From positions 548,142 to 612,141 of the forward strand of contig VYZI01000146.1 of NCBI GenBank assembly GCA_013397695.1: a DNA stretch of 64,000 bases, in the 5' to 3' direction. The DNA is from Centropus unirufus (taxonomy: Eukaryota > Chordata > Aves > Cuculiformes > Centropidae). Both the position numbers and the translations under genes were made by a program. Shown piece after piece: positions 1 through 13,500 of the stretch (its first letter is position 1; the number at the start of each line of letters is the position of its first letter). A model generated the notes under the pieces. It did no database searches and was not told where the DNA came from. It was given only the letters and a program-made list of their open reading frames with translations.

Positions 1-410
1 GCAGAGAGAAATGTGGCAGTGATGAGTAAATCTGTTCACACCGGTGGCTAGCAGATTCCCTAGGGGTTTTTCAGCACGTCCATGAATATGTGCAGCTCTT
101 TCCAGCTGCTCCTGTCCAGCATGGGCTGAGAGGTGGGACAGGACAAAAGCCATTTCTCTCCAGAAAGAGCAGCCCTAGGGTGCAAACCTAGGGAACAGGG
201 TGCAGGCTGACCACAAGACATGCAATTTAGGCTGAGTGTTCTGAATGGTGAGTGTATTTTGTAACCCCGGAACAGTACAATGACCAGGATCTATCCTTAT
301 TTATTAAAATTTTTGTATTGAACACACATATTGCTTTTAAAGTGAAAATTCTTGTGCTATAACAAAATCTTACTGTGACTCCTCCTACATTTGAGGCTGC
401 TTAATGCTAA

Positions 411-436
411 GCAGAATGCAGGGCCCTGCATTCTGC
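411..436. repeat. Perfect 26-bp palindrome
   Basis: The arm GCAGAATGCAGGG (411-423) is followed directly by its exact reverse complement CCCTGCATTCTGC (424-436), with no spacer. The flanking bases do not extend the symmetry. The centre is a GGGCCC site. Function is unknown. Confidence 0.9.
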
Positions 437-560
437 AGTAAATTGTTCACATCTCCGCACTTCTTTTCACACACTGTTTCTCGATGAATGTGATTTACTT
501 GCAGTGATTTTTAGGCAGCTGCAGTCATGAGTTCTTCTTCTGTCTAGGACTTCTGCACCG

Positions 561-666
561 AAGAAAAGAAAAAAAAGGATAAAAAAAGATAAAAAGAAAA
601 CAGGAGGGGAAAGGAAAGGAAAGGAAGATTTAAAAAAAAAAAAAAGAAAGAAAAAAGGAAAGGAAG
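561..666. repeat. A/G-rich purine tract
   Basis: About 105 bases are almost all A and G on the + strand. They include runs of A and three copies of GGAAA in tandem near 607-625. This is simple sequence. A decayed poly-A tail is possible, but no repeat body is recognisable beside it. Confidence 0.75.
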
Positions 667-3569
667 CTGCTCTTGGGATCTGTTTGCTATTTCTGGACTG
701 TTCTACCGGTTCTTTCTATTATTTAGGGCTATTAATACTTGAGTGTGGGTGCTGCGGTGAGGCAGTCCTGCTCAGCAGGGTGAGGGGGAGCAGGTAGTGA
801 TGGGAAGGTCGTTGGATGCCCTTACGTAAGGCTCTGAGGCTGCAGCAATTTGCATGAGGCAAAGCTGACTCTGACTTAAGTGTGTGAACAAGGAGCCTAG
901 AGTGGTGCCCATCACTGCCTGCAGCAGTGTCACCTCTTAGTGAACTGTCGGTGTTTCACCCCTATGTGGGCAGACTGGCGAATGTAGGAAGGTGGTCACA
1001 AGAAAAAATAGCTCTTTGGGTGCCCAAGCTTGACTCCTGCTAAGGATAACTTTTTTTAGAAGGGTATTGCTTTGAGCAGTTTATGTCTGCCTACTTCACC
1101 TGTGAGCACCCAAGCTGTATTCTTGCCCAACTTTCCCCAAGGCCTGCAAAATCATTCCTCTGCCCTGTGATTTTTGATAGATTTCATATACTTTCTTGTC
1201 CATATTTGTAAGGAATCTTATTTCATGGTGGTAACACTGTTAATATTTTTACGTGCTTAATTTTTTTACATGACCCTGAAATCTCTTTATATTTATATTT
1301 ATATAATCTTATATTTGGATCAGTGTTATAATCCATGCACAGTGATTTCCTCAGGAATCTGCCACCGTGACATTGAGAGAGATAGACCTTCAGGCATTCA
1401 CAAATGCATATTCATTCTGAAACAAAATAGTAGCTGAAGTTTAGAACAAAAAAATACTGTACCAACATGGTATTTTGAATCTGAAAACGTTGCTTTAAAT
1501 AGTGTCATCCTAATTTGAGAGCAGATTTAGAACCAATTAAGTTAATTATGGAAAGAGAAAGCAGAGGACTAGTATGTTGTAGTCCTGTTAATCACAGTGA
1601 CTTGCACTTAAGCACAGCCTTAGATTAGTCACACAGCTTTTCATTTATATGGTTGTATCGCCCGTGGGGAACGCAGTATTCTATGCAGAAGCCATTTCGG
1701 GCACTACTGAAATGCAGCTTCATTTTGAAGAGTGTGGCAAACACCTCTCAGCCCATAGCAGAGCTGACAATGGCTGAGGGCAGGGGGAGAAGAATGCGGC
1801 ATGTGGGAAATGAAGGAAAAATTTAAGAAAGGTAGAATCTACAACTTTAATGGGTTTATTCTTAGGGCTATGAAAAATTTGCTGTGGTCAATACCTGCAA
1901 CTAACAAGATTTAGCTTTTCTAGTCTTCTGAAAGTATAGCATCTTGGATGGCCTCCTATCAACCTGATGAGTTGCTGGAATTAATTTAAATTTCAGGAAG
2001 CAATGGCATCTACTGAATAACTGATGTAATTTCTTGCAGCATTTGGGATTTTTGTTAGGATTGTGAATCCTGATGCACATCTAGACCATAAAACTCAGCT
2101 CCCAAAGGAAACGTGTAAGAGGGGACAAAGCCGAGAGTAACAACTATGCCCTGTTATTACTTTTCTTATTATGAGCTTTCAATACAGAGCCCTTGGTTTT
2201 TATAAACAGCAGCACATGGGTTACTTGGCAAGAGCTACCCTCAGAGGAGTAACATCGTTACTAGGGCAATCTTTCCTTTAGGTTGCATCTTATTAATTCC
2301 TTTTGCCCAAATGCTGTCATAGTTTGGGAATATCTCACATACTCACCTGCCTTCATTTGCACTGATTTACCTGCAGGCCTACAGGAATCAAGCAGTCAAG
2401 AGCTTTGCATGTTCTAAAGCATCATAAGTCCCACTGAAATGACAATGGAGGGGGCAAAAATAGACTAGGAGTGCTTATGCAAAAATCATCCTGAATTTTT
2501 ATCGCTCAACATGACATGAAGTGTAAAATAGGCATCAGGTTTTAGCGTATTTGTAGTTTAGATCACAACAAGATAGGTCATAAGTCAGTTCAAGTTTTCT
2601 GACACCTAGCCCTAACTTTGGGGTTGTTATTAAAAATTAGGACATTACATCTATAAAATGATACTCACTAACAGTTGATTCCTTGAGTTTAGGTCTATTA
2701 AATAAAGCTTTCTGGCTTTATTTTCCTACAGCTTTCTAATTTATTAATGGAGTCAGGAGAGGTTTGTGTGTGGTACTTGATTCTGTTACATTTCCTTAAG
2801 GTCATGGTTCAGATTTCTGTACAAACGGGGTTCTTTGCATTGCAAAAGGAAGTCTGATAGACATGATGGATAGAGGCAGATTAAAATAAAATAAAGTTTT
2901 TCTCAATTTAGTATATTGACTTGCACATCATGTATATATTAGTGGGTTTTTTTAGAAATTATGTATGCCATGGAGACTTGTAGGAGCTTGAAATTATTTT
3001 GTAAATAAAATGTGCTATTTTAATACTTATTTTTAATTAAAGTATTTCATATCAATTGTAGTATAAAAGATGAGTTAACAATATTCTTCTATAGAACCTT
3101 TGAAAACTTGTGAACAGCATAGTTATTATTATATAATCCATTCTCATTTGTGATTTTTTTTTAATGTTTTTTTTTAAAAAAAGAAACAAACTACCACCCA
3201 ATATCCAGACATTTCTGGAATACATGAGACTTGAATGAGGCTATACCACCTATTTGTAGCAGAAGTCCTATGTAAGCTGGTGTTATTTTATACCAGATCA
3301 CCCAAATGTGCCTGTCTGAAGGAGAGATTGGCCTCCAAACTCTCCTATTCAGGATAAAATAGCACACAAGGCTATCAGTTTTGTCTTTATCAGGTCCCTG
3401 CAGGCCAGGACATGTGGGTTGTGTCTACATTTGCAAGGAAGTGAACTGATAATGATTTATCTCTATCAAAATAGTAGGTGTTAAGGACCTGATATGTTGC
3501 ACACTTCCAGATTTTAACTTGAATTAACTCTATGCTGTGGATTGAATACCTATTTGAGACTGGAGTATA

Positions 3570-3745
3570 CTTGAGAGTATATATACAGGTACCAGTGTGT
3601 GTGCATATATTTATAAAATAAATAAATAAACATGCCGCTTGACCTACGTCTATGTGTATACACACCATATATATATGCCATACATATACATATGTGTATA
3701 TGGTTATGTATATACCTATGTATTTATATACCTGTGTTTGTATAT
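3570..3745. repeat. TA/TG-rich degenerate microsatellite
   Basis: The stretch is dominated by ATAT, GTAT and ATAC steps plus a short AAAT run (about 3612-3631). Open frames that cross it on both strands, including a 146-codon one on the minus strand, arise from this low complexity and are not genes. Confidence 0.7.
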
Positions 3746-6700
3746 CCCTGGGCAAACTTAACCATGGGCACTTCATTCCCTGCAGTCCTTGCAGTTTTAT
3801 AACCTTGAGACTGGAGTGGACATCCCACATGCAAGGTCAGATCAGGGGTCATAGAAGTAGCTTGCTCTAGATAAGGACTTGCAATAAGTTAAAAGTTGAC
3901 TGATTAACATTAAACTGCTCCTGTAACAGCAAATCAGTGTAATGATCCTATTCTATAGTTTGCAAACATTCAGCCGTCTAAAGTACCTGTTGTTCTGCAG
4001 AGGAGAAAAGACACACTCTTTGCTGAAAGGGAAAAAATGCTGCTTATTTAGAAAGACAGCAGGTGCCAGAGTGCTGTTGCAATAGTTGTATTTGATGAAC
4101 AAGGCAGGGATTAGTTAATTTGGGAAAGTTTCACCTAATTACAACACTAATGACTTGGTGCCTTTTCCCTCATGGGGAAAAAGCTGGCCTGACAGCTTTT
4201 TAAAATCTCTGGTACATAATCCAAGAGTGCAAACACCCTGCAGATTAAGTAACTGGATCACTGCAAACACCTGGAGGGTCTTTTTCCCCCATAAACAGGA
4301 TTGGGCAAAGGATATGCCACGATTCCATCAATTCACTGATTGGGGAAGCCTTTAAAGACTTTTATTTCTGAAAATTCATAAATGTAGGTGCCATTATTCT
4401 TTATTTTTTTCCTCTCATAGTCCCTATGGAGAGCTGCAGTTATTTTAGCCCTATAAGCAATCTCACACTGCAAAGATAAGACTTGGACAAAATTTAATAG
4501 ACTGCATCTTAGAGTCTGTAATCCAATACACAGAGGTGTATAATAAAAGAAGCAAAGTATTGACCAACTTCCATAACTTCTAGATGATGGCTATTACAGG
4601 ACTTTTTGCTGTGGAATGCATTAAATCATTCTATTTTGTTACTGTTATTGTAGATAAGAGGATTCTGAATATAATAATCTATTTCCCTGGAAACCATAGT
4701 CTTTTGGGGAGTTGCTACTTTGCAGTACCCTCCTAATCATCTTGTAAAAATGGAGCAAGGATGTAGAATTCAAAAACTGGGAGGTGCTGAGGCTCAGACT
4801 GAAGTAAAGTTCCTGTCCATAAGTGTGCCAGACCAAGAGAGGCTCTGTAATACTTCTTTCTTGTGTAACAACAATTCAGAATCATGTGCAAAAAGGGTTT
4901 TCACACCAAGGAGCAGGGTACATCTCCTTGGTCTTCAGCTATTTTGTAGCCATCCCTTGTTCTGCATACCTCAGCACCCAGCCATTAGTGCATTCTAACA
5001 TTCAGCAGAAAGCTGGCTTTCTAGGGACAGATCTGATGATCAACTACAATATATTCTTTGCTGCCCCAAGGTGGGTGTCATATAGCTGTTCCAGGTAAAG
5101 GTGAGACAGACTTGGTAGCAGTCTTGACCTTGTAATTTAAAAAACTTTATATCAAATTTCTTCCAAATCCCCTTGATGTACTGTGTTTCCTAGCTTCTGG
5201 TTAACAGTGAAATACCAGATAAAGACAGCAATTATATTGGATTATGAAGGACAAGGCTTTCATCTGAGCTGAAAAGGACTCCTAGAGATCAGGGTGTCTG
5301 AACACATTTTGGAGTGTGCCTTGGAGATCTTTCTGCACCATACGGGCAGGCAAAATGGAGACAGTCGCAAGTATGGATCACTTCTATGTTACTATAGAGT
5401 AACGCCACACATCCCTGATCGGGTTTCACTCTGTATTTTCCACATTTTAGGAGAGTTCCTTCTTTTTGCACAGAGTTGTTGTTGGATCCCTTTTCATCAC
5501 CACACTCAGAATCCTAGGTCTTGTTTCCATGTTATCTTGCAACAGCAGAACACGTCTGGTGGTCAGAATATTCACCCTGAATGAAAATGCTAGAAAGTCT
5601 TTGGTGTCAGGTTGGATTTTCCAGAAGCCCTCCAATGAGGCTAATGGACTTTGATTCCAGTACACGTGGGCCAAGGACTAAACACCACAGCATAGATCTC
5701 CCTATGTGATTGATCCTGTTGGCTTTGAAGGGATTTACATCATTAAAGCTGTGATCTTCTTCGGTCAAGGGAATCCTGAAGATACTTGAGATAAACATCC
5801 CTGGACTGACAGTTTATCCCCACAACTTTAGTTATTCAATTAAACAAGCTTCTGTGCTGTTACAATGTTATTTGGAAACAATGTCTCTATACCTTCAAAT
5901 AAAACAAACAATATTTCTTTGGAAAGACATCTAAAAGCATCATTCGTTTCCTTAAGTACTCATGCCTAGCATCTTCCAGTACTTGTGGGTGACAAATCCC
6001 AACAAACCTTTATATTCCTATAAATGAACAGAATGTTATGACTGTGGTGCATTTCTGATATGTTCAGAGCTTCCAGAGGTTAAATTTCTATTTATAAATG
6101 CCTAGAGTTCTGCTTGCCTTTTAAAGCCATTATGGTTCATTGTATGAAAAGTATCCTTTATGAGTGCATAAAAGCAAAATCACCTTAAAAGTGTCTTTGT
6201 TAAGAAATTACTTGCTGCAGAAGATAGCTGAAAGTATCTGTTGACTGTATTTGATACAAACACAAAAAATCAAATCAGGCGTTATACTTACAGAAATATT
6301 CCAAGTAAGCTTCATTTTACTTATTTTTGTGCCAACATATTTGACTTTTAATTTTTTTTTGTTTCAATAAACATGATAGCTTGAGTAGGTATAATAGACA
6401 ATATTAAGTAATCATTGCCATATGTATCACTTTATTTGGGGCATTGATAGAGAAACTAATACTGCTTGGTTTTGTCACACATTCAGATCCGTGTCTAATT
6501 ATCTCAGTGAAATAATCGAGATTTGGGCCTTTTAATATACTTGTATCTGCTATGCATTCTTTTTTATTTCTTTCTGTTGCTCAATAGTTGTTGAGAGAGG
6601 ATTGTATTGGTACATCATCGGTGCACAACATCTACATGTTTAGTTTAAAGCTCTCCTTTTGACATATTACATGATTTATTGCAGTCTGGCACAGCTACTT

Positions 6701-8452
6701 AATCAATTCCAGTACCTCAGTTTCCTCTGCCTAGAAATAGAGGTGTCTAGTCCCAGAGTAATTGTAAGAGGTGCTTAGGAGGCAGTCACTTACTGTTAGG
6801 ATCACGTCGATAATAGTATTTAGACTGATTGTACCTTTGAGCTCCAAATGTAGTGAGACTCTAAGGAATGCATCTTTTTGATGAGATGTACAAAGCATTT
6901 GTACATTTTTTTCATAAGATTGAGCCCTGTATATCAAATTACTGTAGTTTAATCTCCTTTTCTGTTTTTTTTCATGTCTAACACCATTTTCACACGTTAG
7001 CTGATTTTCAATGCTTAGCACATTTGTTTTTGCCCCTGTTTTTCAAATACATCAAGTGGTTTTCTATTTTCTTACATATGATTGTTTTTCAAAACTGATG
7101 AAAAGATGGGAAAATCAAAGGGAATTCAAGGACCTGGAGTAATTTAAGGAAAACGGTAATTTAGTCATATTAATAGAGAAGAAAATTAGCTCAAAACTGG
7201 AGAGAGACTAAGGAAAAGCCAAGAGAATATTCAAACATCAGAAAAGATGACCACAAGGGAAGGCTGAACTCATAATATTTGTTTAATGTATAAAAGAGTA
7301 GACTGAAGGCAAGAATAGCAGTCTCTCAATGTATTTAAATAAATATTATTTTCAAAAAGTTGCTATAAAAAGAATGGTGATCATTTTTACATCTTTGCCA
7401 CTGGACATACGACACCAGCAGAGCTGATCTTCAAATGAAAGACAAGGGTTGTTTGGCAGTGTGCTGTTGCATGATACTTCAGGTGTAAAAGACAATTAAC
7501 ATAGTGTCCTCTTCCCTCCACCCAAATTCAGCTATGTACCATATTCTTGGTGATTTTCATTAGTGGCTAACCTGTGCTCATTTCCCATGGGCGAAGTTCC
7601 TTCCATCCTGCATACAATGACAAAGATTTCTGTTGAGCCGTTAGCTGACACATGCCTGCACCCTCAGTGCAGTTTGCCTCTGAAGAGTTTGAGAGACCTC
7701 ACAGCATGGGACTTCCTGATGAAGAGCACTCCGGATTGTCTTTGCTGTTGCTCTTTCTCCAGGATGTCTTGGTTGACTACAGTAACAGGTTATATGACCA
7801 CTGCATCCCACCGTTACTTTATTTTGTCTCAATTCTGGAAGTACTGTTTCCTAAATTTCCTTACACCTGCAGAGTCTGTGATGTTTTTTCTTTCGCTTTA
7901 TTGAAAGTCTAACTTTGTCCAGACGCTGAATTCTTCCTCCTTGTTAATCTTCATCTCACTGTGGTAAACTCTTCTGACTCCGTGTTTGAATAAGGACCAT
8001 TAAAAGACATCAAAACCTGACTCCAGATGAGCAGGAACTCCAGAAGAGTGTGGTTCTCTTGCAGTCAAGTAGTGCTTGCATGCCATTTTTTTTTCAGCAT
8101 TGACAGACGAGCTTCTATTCTGGACACCTTTTTGCCTAGAAACTGTCACCAATAGAGAGCTTGTAAATGTGCTGTTTTTACAGAGGCACATTGAATAAGA
8201 ACAGGACTGTTTGCTTGGCAAAGAAAAGCAGCTCCTACCTGTGCTCTGCGAGCTGCTGATCTGAGCAGCACCACATCCATTTCTGTGTTCATCAGTTCTG
8301 AGGGCTAACTCTGGAGTCTCATCCCCAAGCTGTGTGGGAGAGGATGAAGCCCTGTTTGCCTGCAGTATCTCACCACCACTTCTGGTAGTCTTGCTGACCT
8401 CAACTTTGGTTTAGAGCTTTTTTCCTTTTCAATAACTAAAAGGCCATGACCT

Positions 8453-8476
8453 GGGCTGGGGGGGGGGCGGGGTGGG
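8453..8476 (+). repeat. G-rich run, G-quadruplex candidate
   Basis: The + strand carries GGG, then a run of ten G (8458-8467), then GGGG and GGG, separated only by CT, C and T. This satisfies the usual four-tract G-quadruplex pattern with very short loops. It lies in intron 1, so in a sense transcript it would also be a potential RNA quadruplex. Confidence 0.7.
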
Positions 8477-10535
8477 TGCATGAGGAAATGATGCACATAA
8501 ACTCCTGAGAACAGGCAAGCTTATCCTTAGCAGCAGTTAACGAGAAAAGCAGAAATGTACTGTTAGCTGGGCAGCTTTAGAATACTTTAATGCTGAGAGG
8601 TACTTTTTTACCTTTAGTAATACAAAAAATGCTGAATAATTCTAAACAGCAATGAAAAGGAAAAGTGGTTCTTTTTTTCAGAAGCACCTGACAAGCTCAT
8701 AAGGCCAGCCATACTACACTGGTTTAATTATTCCTCTACAAATTCAGTCTTGGGGAATTTGTGATTATTTAAAGATTATGCCTTCAAAAATTCTTCCAAT
8801 AATCCAGAAATTAATCTCTTGTGGATCAGTAAATTGCTGAAAAGGCTATTTTTACAAAAGGGAGACAGACCTCAGTGGCTTTGAAGACTTCCTGAGTTAA
8901 AAGAGTTAACCAAGTTAAATAAGGTGAACCAAGTGTATATGCTCTATCGAACTTTTCACACTGTCCAGACATCATTTTCTCAATTTCTTAAAAGAAAGTT
9001 ATGTATTAGTCCATCTAGAGAGGAGTGAATTAATCTGATAGTGTTACATCAGTGTCATTGTTTTTCTTTGGGTGAAGAGCATCGCAAGGGTGAAGAGTAC
9101 CTCATCATCTAGTATTGCCATATCAGGCATATCACTGATATTCAGTGTGCAATATATTCATGATCTATGAAGAGATATTAAGTTCCTCTGCAGATGAACA
9201 TCAATCTGGAAAATGTTTTGCAAAGTACCAGGCAAAGTTATCTTCATATTCTGCATTGCTATGTGTGGTGTGACACGAGACTATCTTAACAGGTGGTAAA
9301 ATATTCTGTTGGCAAGCCATCAAACCACACTGGAAACTTGTGAGATTGTTTCCACGTGGCTCTACTGTATCAGTCCTTTAGTGAAGATTGAGTCCGCAGA
9401 GAGAAATCCTGTTCTTGCTGGACAAAAAGGAGCTTCAGGGTGGGCAGTATCCACACCTCAGTGTGTGCTGGACCAAATATGGGACTCTGGGCTGAGCCAT
9501 TGCCTTTCTCAAGAAGTTAGAGAATCTGTGAAAATGTCTCAGCTGAGACTGGAGGAGGTAGTCAAGATTAGGCACCTGTATTGTTACTTTGAGCATATGG
9601 ATTAATTTCGGGGCCAAACTGAGATGACACAAAAACACTAGTAGCCTGTCTTGTTGATGTAATGGTGAAGTGGAAGGAAAGTAAACTCACCTGTTAAATT
9701 TTTAAGACTGTGCAATGAGAAATGTGTGAGCTCTTTATTACTCATGTCATGAATGGTTGAACTACTTTCCCTCTTCATCATATCTGCATGGTTACTGATC
9801 TAACTGTAATTTTGTGTCTAAGGATGCATATTATAATCTCACAAGCAGTCATTAGAAAACCATATCAAATCAAAATTTCTCTCCAGCAATTCTTGGGTTG
9901 TTTGTTTTTTGGTTTGGGTTCTTTTTTAAAGCTTTTACCTGATTCTTCCTCCATGCTGAAGTAATTCCATTTATGTTTACTTTTATTTGCAAATTACCTT
10001 TACAAGAGGTAACCTATAGGTACCTATAATACTATCAAATGAGACTTAGCAACATTGCATCATTCTACTGAAGGGACACTATTTTTTCACCTCTAATACT
10101 CTTTAACTTCTTAGTGCCAAAATCCATTTCTTTGATTATAAATTTGTTCTGATTGATTTTAATGAAGACCAATAGGAAATACTGAATCTCAGATCTGAGT
10201 ACAGAAAATCAGGTACTGCAGATGTGAGTATAAGGGAACATGGCCTGAAAAGCATCCCTACTTAAAGTGAAAGCCTGGTTTCCTTAAGTTCTTTGATCCA
10301 CAGAAAGCATATCATCAGAGCTAAATAAAGCACTCAAGTCTGCTATATATATTCCCGTAGAACTAGACAGTGGAGAAGGGATGTACATTTTTAATATTCA
10401 AGGCCTGTTATATTGAATGTGATCTTTATTTTGGCCTTGTGACTGAAAACCTTTTTGCTTGATTATTTTTCATTTGTCTTGTAGCAGACAAGAACATCAC
10501 ATACTCACTGTGATAAATGCAGAGAGACAATCTGT

Positions 10536-10555
10536 AAAGGACAAAGTTGTCCTTT
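10536..10555. repeat. Inverted repeat AAAGGACAA / TTGTCCTTT
   Basis: Two perfect 9-bp arms are separated by AG. The core GGACAAAGTTGTCC resembles nuclear-receptor or SOX-type half sites arranged as a palindrome. That resemblance is an inference from sequence only. Confidence 0.5.
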
Positions 10556-13500
10556 TCCAGGTAGAATTTAAATGTTTAATTAAAGAAAGAGAAACTATGG
10601 TAACAGAAGATAAATTACAGTTTTGTATTTAATATCTCTCTTGGCCCAGGAAAAACGTGATTAATTTAAAGATAACAGATTGCCTGCCAAGTATCACTGC
10701 TGAGGTCTTTGGTAGGATAAATTTTATTAGGCTCCTTGTGCACGGATCGGCTTTAGTGGCCATTCTATACAGGAGACAGAATTATTTATTACTTTGTGTC
10801 TGCTTCTAGCTTAAAAAAAAATTATACTATGTGTCTTTATCGTTGATTTTAATGTTTTAGCAACAAAAATCTCAGAAGCTAATTTTTAAAAAGTTATATA
10901 TCGATAATCTATTCAACCTTTTTATAATTATCCAAAGAAAATTTTAATAATCAAATTTTTGTCAATGATAATTGTTTTACATTTGATTCTATGCTTTAGC
11001 ATAGAAGGTTAGGTTGCTTTAGCATTTATTGCTAGTTCTTGAGGACTAGAAGTATCGGACAGACCAAAGAGGGGTAGAAAAGTGGAGCAGCTGGTAAGAG
11101 GGAGGGAAATAAAATACAATGAGTGTATAAGTGAGCCTGGTTGCACAGGTAGTTTCTACAAGGCTGATATGCTGGTCCCTGGTAGCAAGGTACTTTTCAG
11201 CTAGATGAATAAGTACAGGCAGAAACAACAGCAACTACAAGATTCTTCATTAATTCAGTGAAGTAGTGCTTTCATTTATTTGGCATGCAGTAAAGGAGAC
11301 AGTCATGCAGCCAAGGATATTATTGCTAATTGTGCAGGCAGTTAAATCTAGCTCTTGTTCAACCAAAAAAAGGATCAATCTTTTCAAGAAGAGTAGCAAT
11401 AATCAGAGAAGTGGAAACAGACCATTTCCAGTTCTTTAGGATGCCTTTTTGTTCACTCTTTCTCTTCTGCTTTAGTCCAGATAATCTGAACACAGCAGAT
11501 TGGTGTGCTATGAAACTCCTCCTCACAGGAAGATGGCCCAGAGGTTAAGATGTTAGTCTAGGATAATCAGATTTTGTACCCTTCCTGTGAATAACTTCCT
11601 CTGAACTTGGTGTAGAAGTTATTTGCCTTTCCTGTGCCTCGTTTCTCCTATGGTAAAGTGAGCAAAGAATGAGTGATTATTGCATCAAGATTTTGTGAGG
11701 AAAAAGAGTACTCAAAAGTTTGAGGTTGTAGATGTTGCTATGGTATTTATAACTCAATTCAGCTGCCCACACACAGGCTGCTTGAGTTGTATCATGCCTT
11801 GCCTCAAGCTGCTATACCAGAAGACACTTCCATAGACCCTGTGTCATGTTTGCCACCTGCACAGAGATGTTTGAGACATCCGGTGCCATCTGAGATGCCT
11901 ACAAGAAAGCAAATGAATCAAACCCACGGTTTCTCAAAGTTGATTCTTCACTTTTACATTGGTCTTTATTCCCTCATAATGTTTTCTTTCCCTCTTACTT
12001 CCTTCACTGATTTCTCACTCTTTTTTTCCCCTACATCTTGGTCTATATTGTTTCTTGTTTCTTTCCACTTTGTTTTCCCCTTTAACCTGCATCCCATGAA
12101 AATCAGCTGCTGTGCATCATTCTATTATCTCCACCTGGAAGCTAACTTCTATTATAGAGGCTAGTCACACAGAGCAGACTGGGGAAAAACTGGCTCAACA
12201 GCTTGTTAATCTTTTGAAATACATGGCAGTTCTTTGAAGATGTGCCAGACTTTCACATTCACTGGGAATAAGCACCTTTCAGTATACATGCAGAGAGCCA
12301 CCTTACCACATGGAAGAACCCCATAGTATTAAACCCTACGAAGATCCCAAGAAGCAAGCAGGAGTCCCTAGCAAGATGTTGTCATAGCTGTAAGTATCCC
12401 TTCCCTTCTCACCAGAGAAATGAGGCTTTGCAAACTTCAAAGCTCATCCTTCAGTCCCCCAAAATTCCTACTGTCCAGCTAAGTTTTACTGCTGGACCTC
12501 TTAGAATCACACCTAGGCAGAACAATATCCACTTACTATTGTACTAATTTTTGTGAGGATCCCTACTTCCAGTAGACCAAATCTGATGGATTTTGCAAAG
12601 AAAAGGGTGGGTAATGGTCTACACATTATGTTGTATGGCAATGTGCAGGTCAGTGCTCCCTGTAAAGGACTTCATTGTTTTAACCAATAACCAAGGACTA
12701 ATATAGAACTCTGTGTTTTCATTCTGGAAGGGACCACAATCTTGTTTATTTTGTGCATCTCTCTAGAGCATTTTTACATTATGTGAGCAAAAACGTACAA
12801 TTGGATTCTGTAATATGCAGAAGGCTGTTATAATCCTCTCTTGTGGCATAATGTTCACATTTGTCATTTAGGCTGCATAGGAAGACCACATTTTCCTCTT
12901 TCAATTTTGATTAAGAGAACATATCTTATCACAATGTTTTGAACATGTCTGGTTATTATTCAATACTCTGCTCTTTTGTTACCAAACTGTTCCCAGACAT
13001 CATGGTGTTTTACAATACTCAAAGCACCAGCAAGCAAAGGCTGAGAGAATATTAACAAAAGAAAAACAGCCACGAGAAAAGTGAACCTTAATGGTTCTTG
13101 AAACAGCAAATGCCTTACCAGAGCTTTGGAAGCAGCAGGGCAATGCATCAATAAGAAAAATCCGTTGAGGCTATAAAATGTAAAGAGACTACTTCAGCAA
13201 TTCATTGAAATGTAGTCTGTTAGTGATTGGGAGAGGGTTATGGAGGAGTGTCGCTGCACGCTTGTCATGTATCTTCTCTAGACACCTTCTTTTGCAGGGA
13301 TTGGAGAGAGACTAGTGTATTATATGGACAATTAGCCTGACCTGTAGAGTTGTTTTTATTTTCTTCAATACTCGACATTGCCTGGTACCTAGCAGCTGCC
13401 CTCTTCCATTGCTTGGGTCATATTTCATGCCTTAATGCAGTTCGGGATATAACTTTTGCTTTGTGACACTGTACAATAGAAATTGCCTTTGCCATATATT

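Noticed and set aside
3390..3830. 146-codon open frame on the minus strand
   Set aside because: It runs through TA/TG-rich simple sequence and its translation is a run of Tyr, Ile, His and Thr without domain resemblance.
7563..7904. 113-codon open frame on the + strand in intron 1
   Set aside because: It has no recognisable domain, and frames of similar length overlap it in other phases and on the other strand, as expected by chance.
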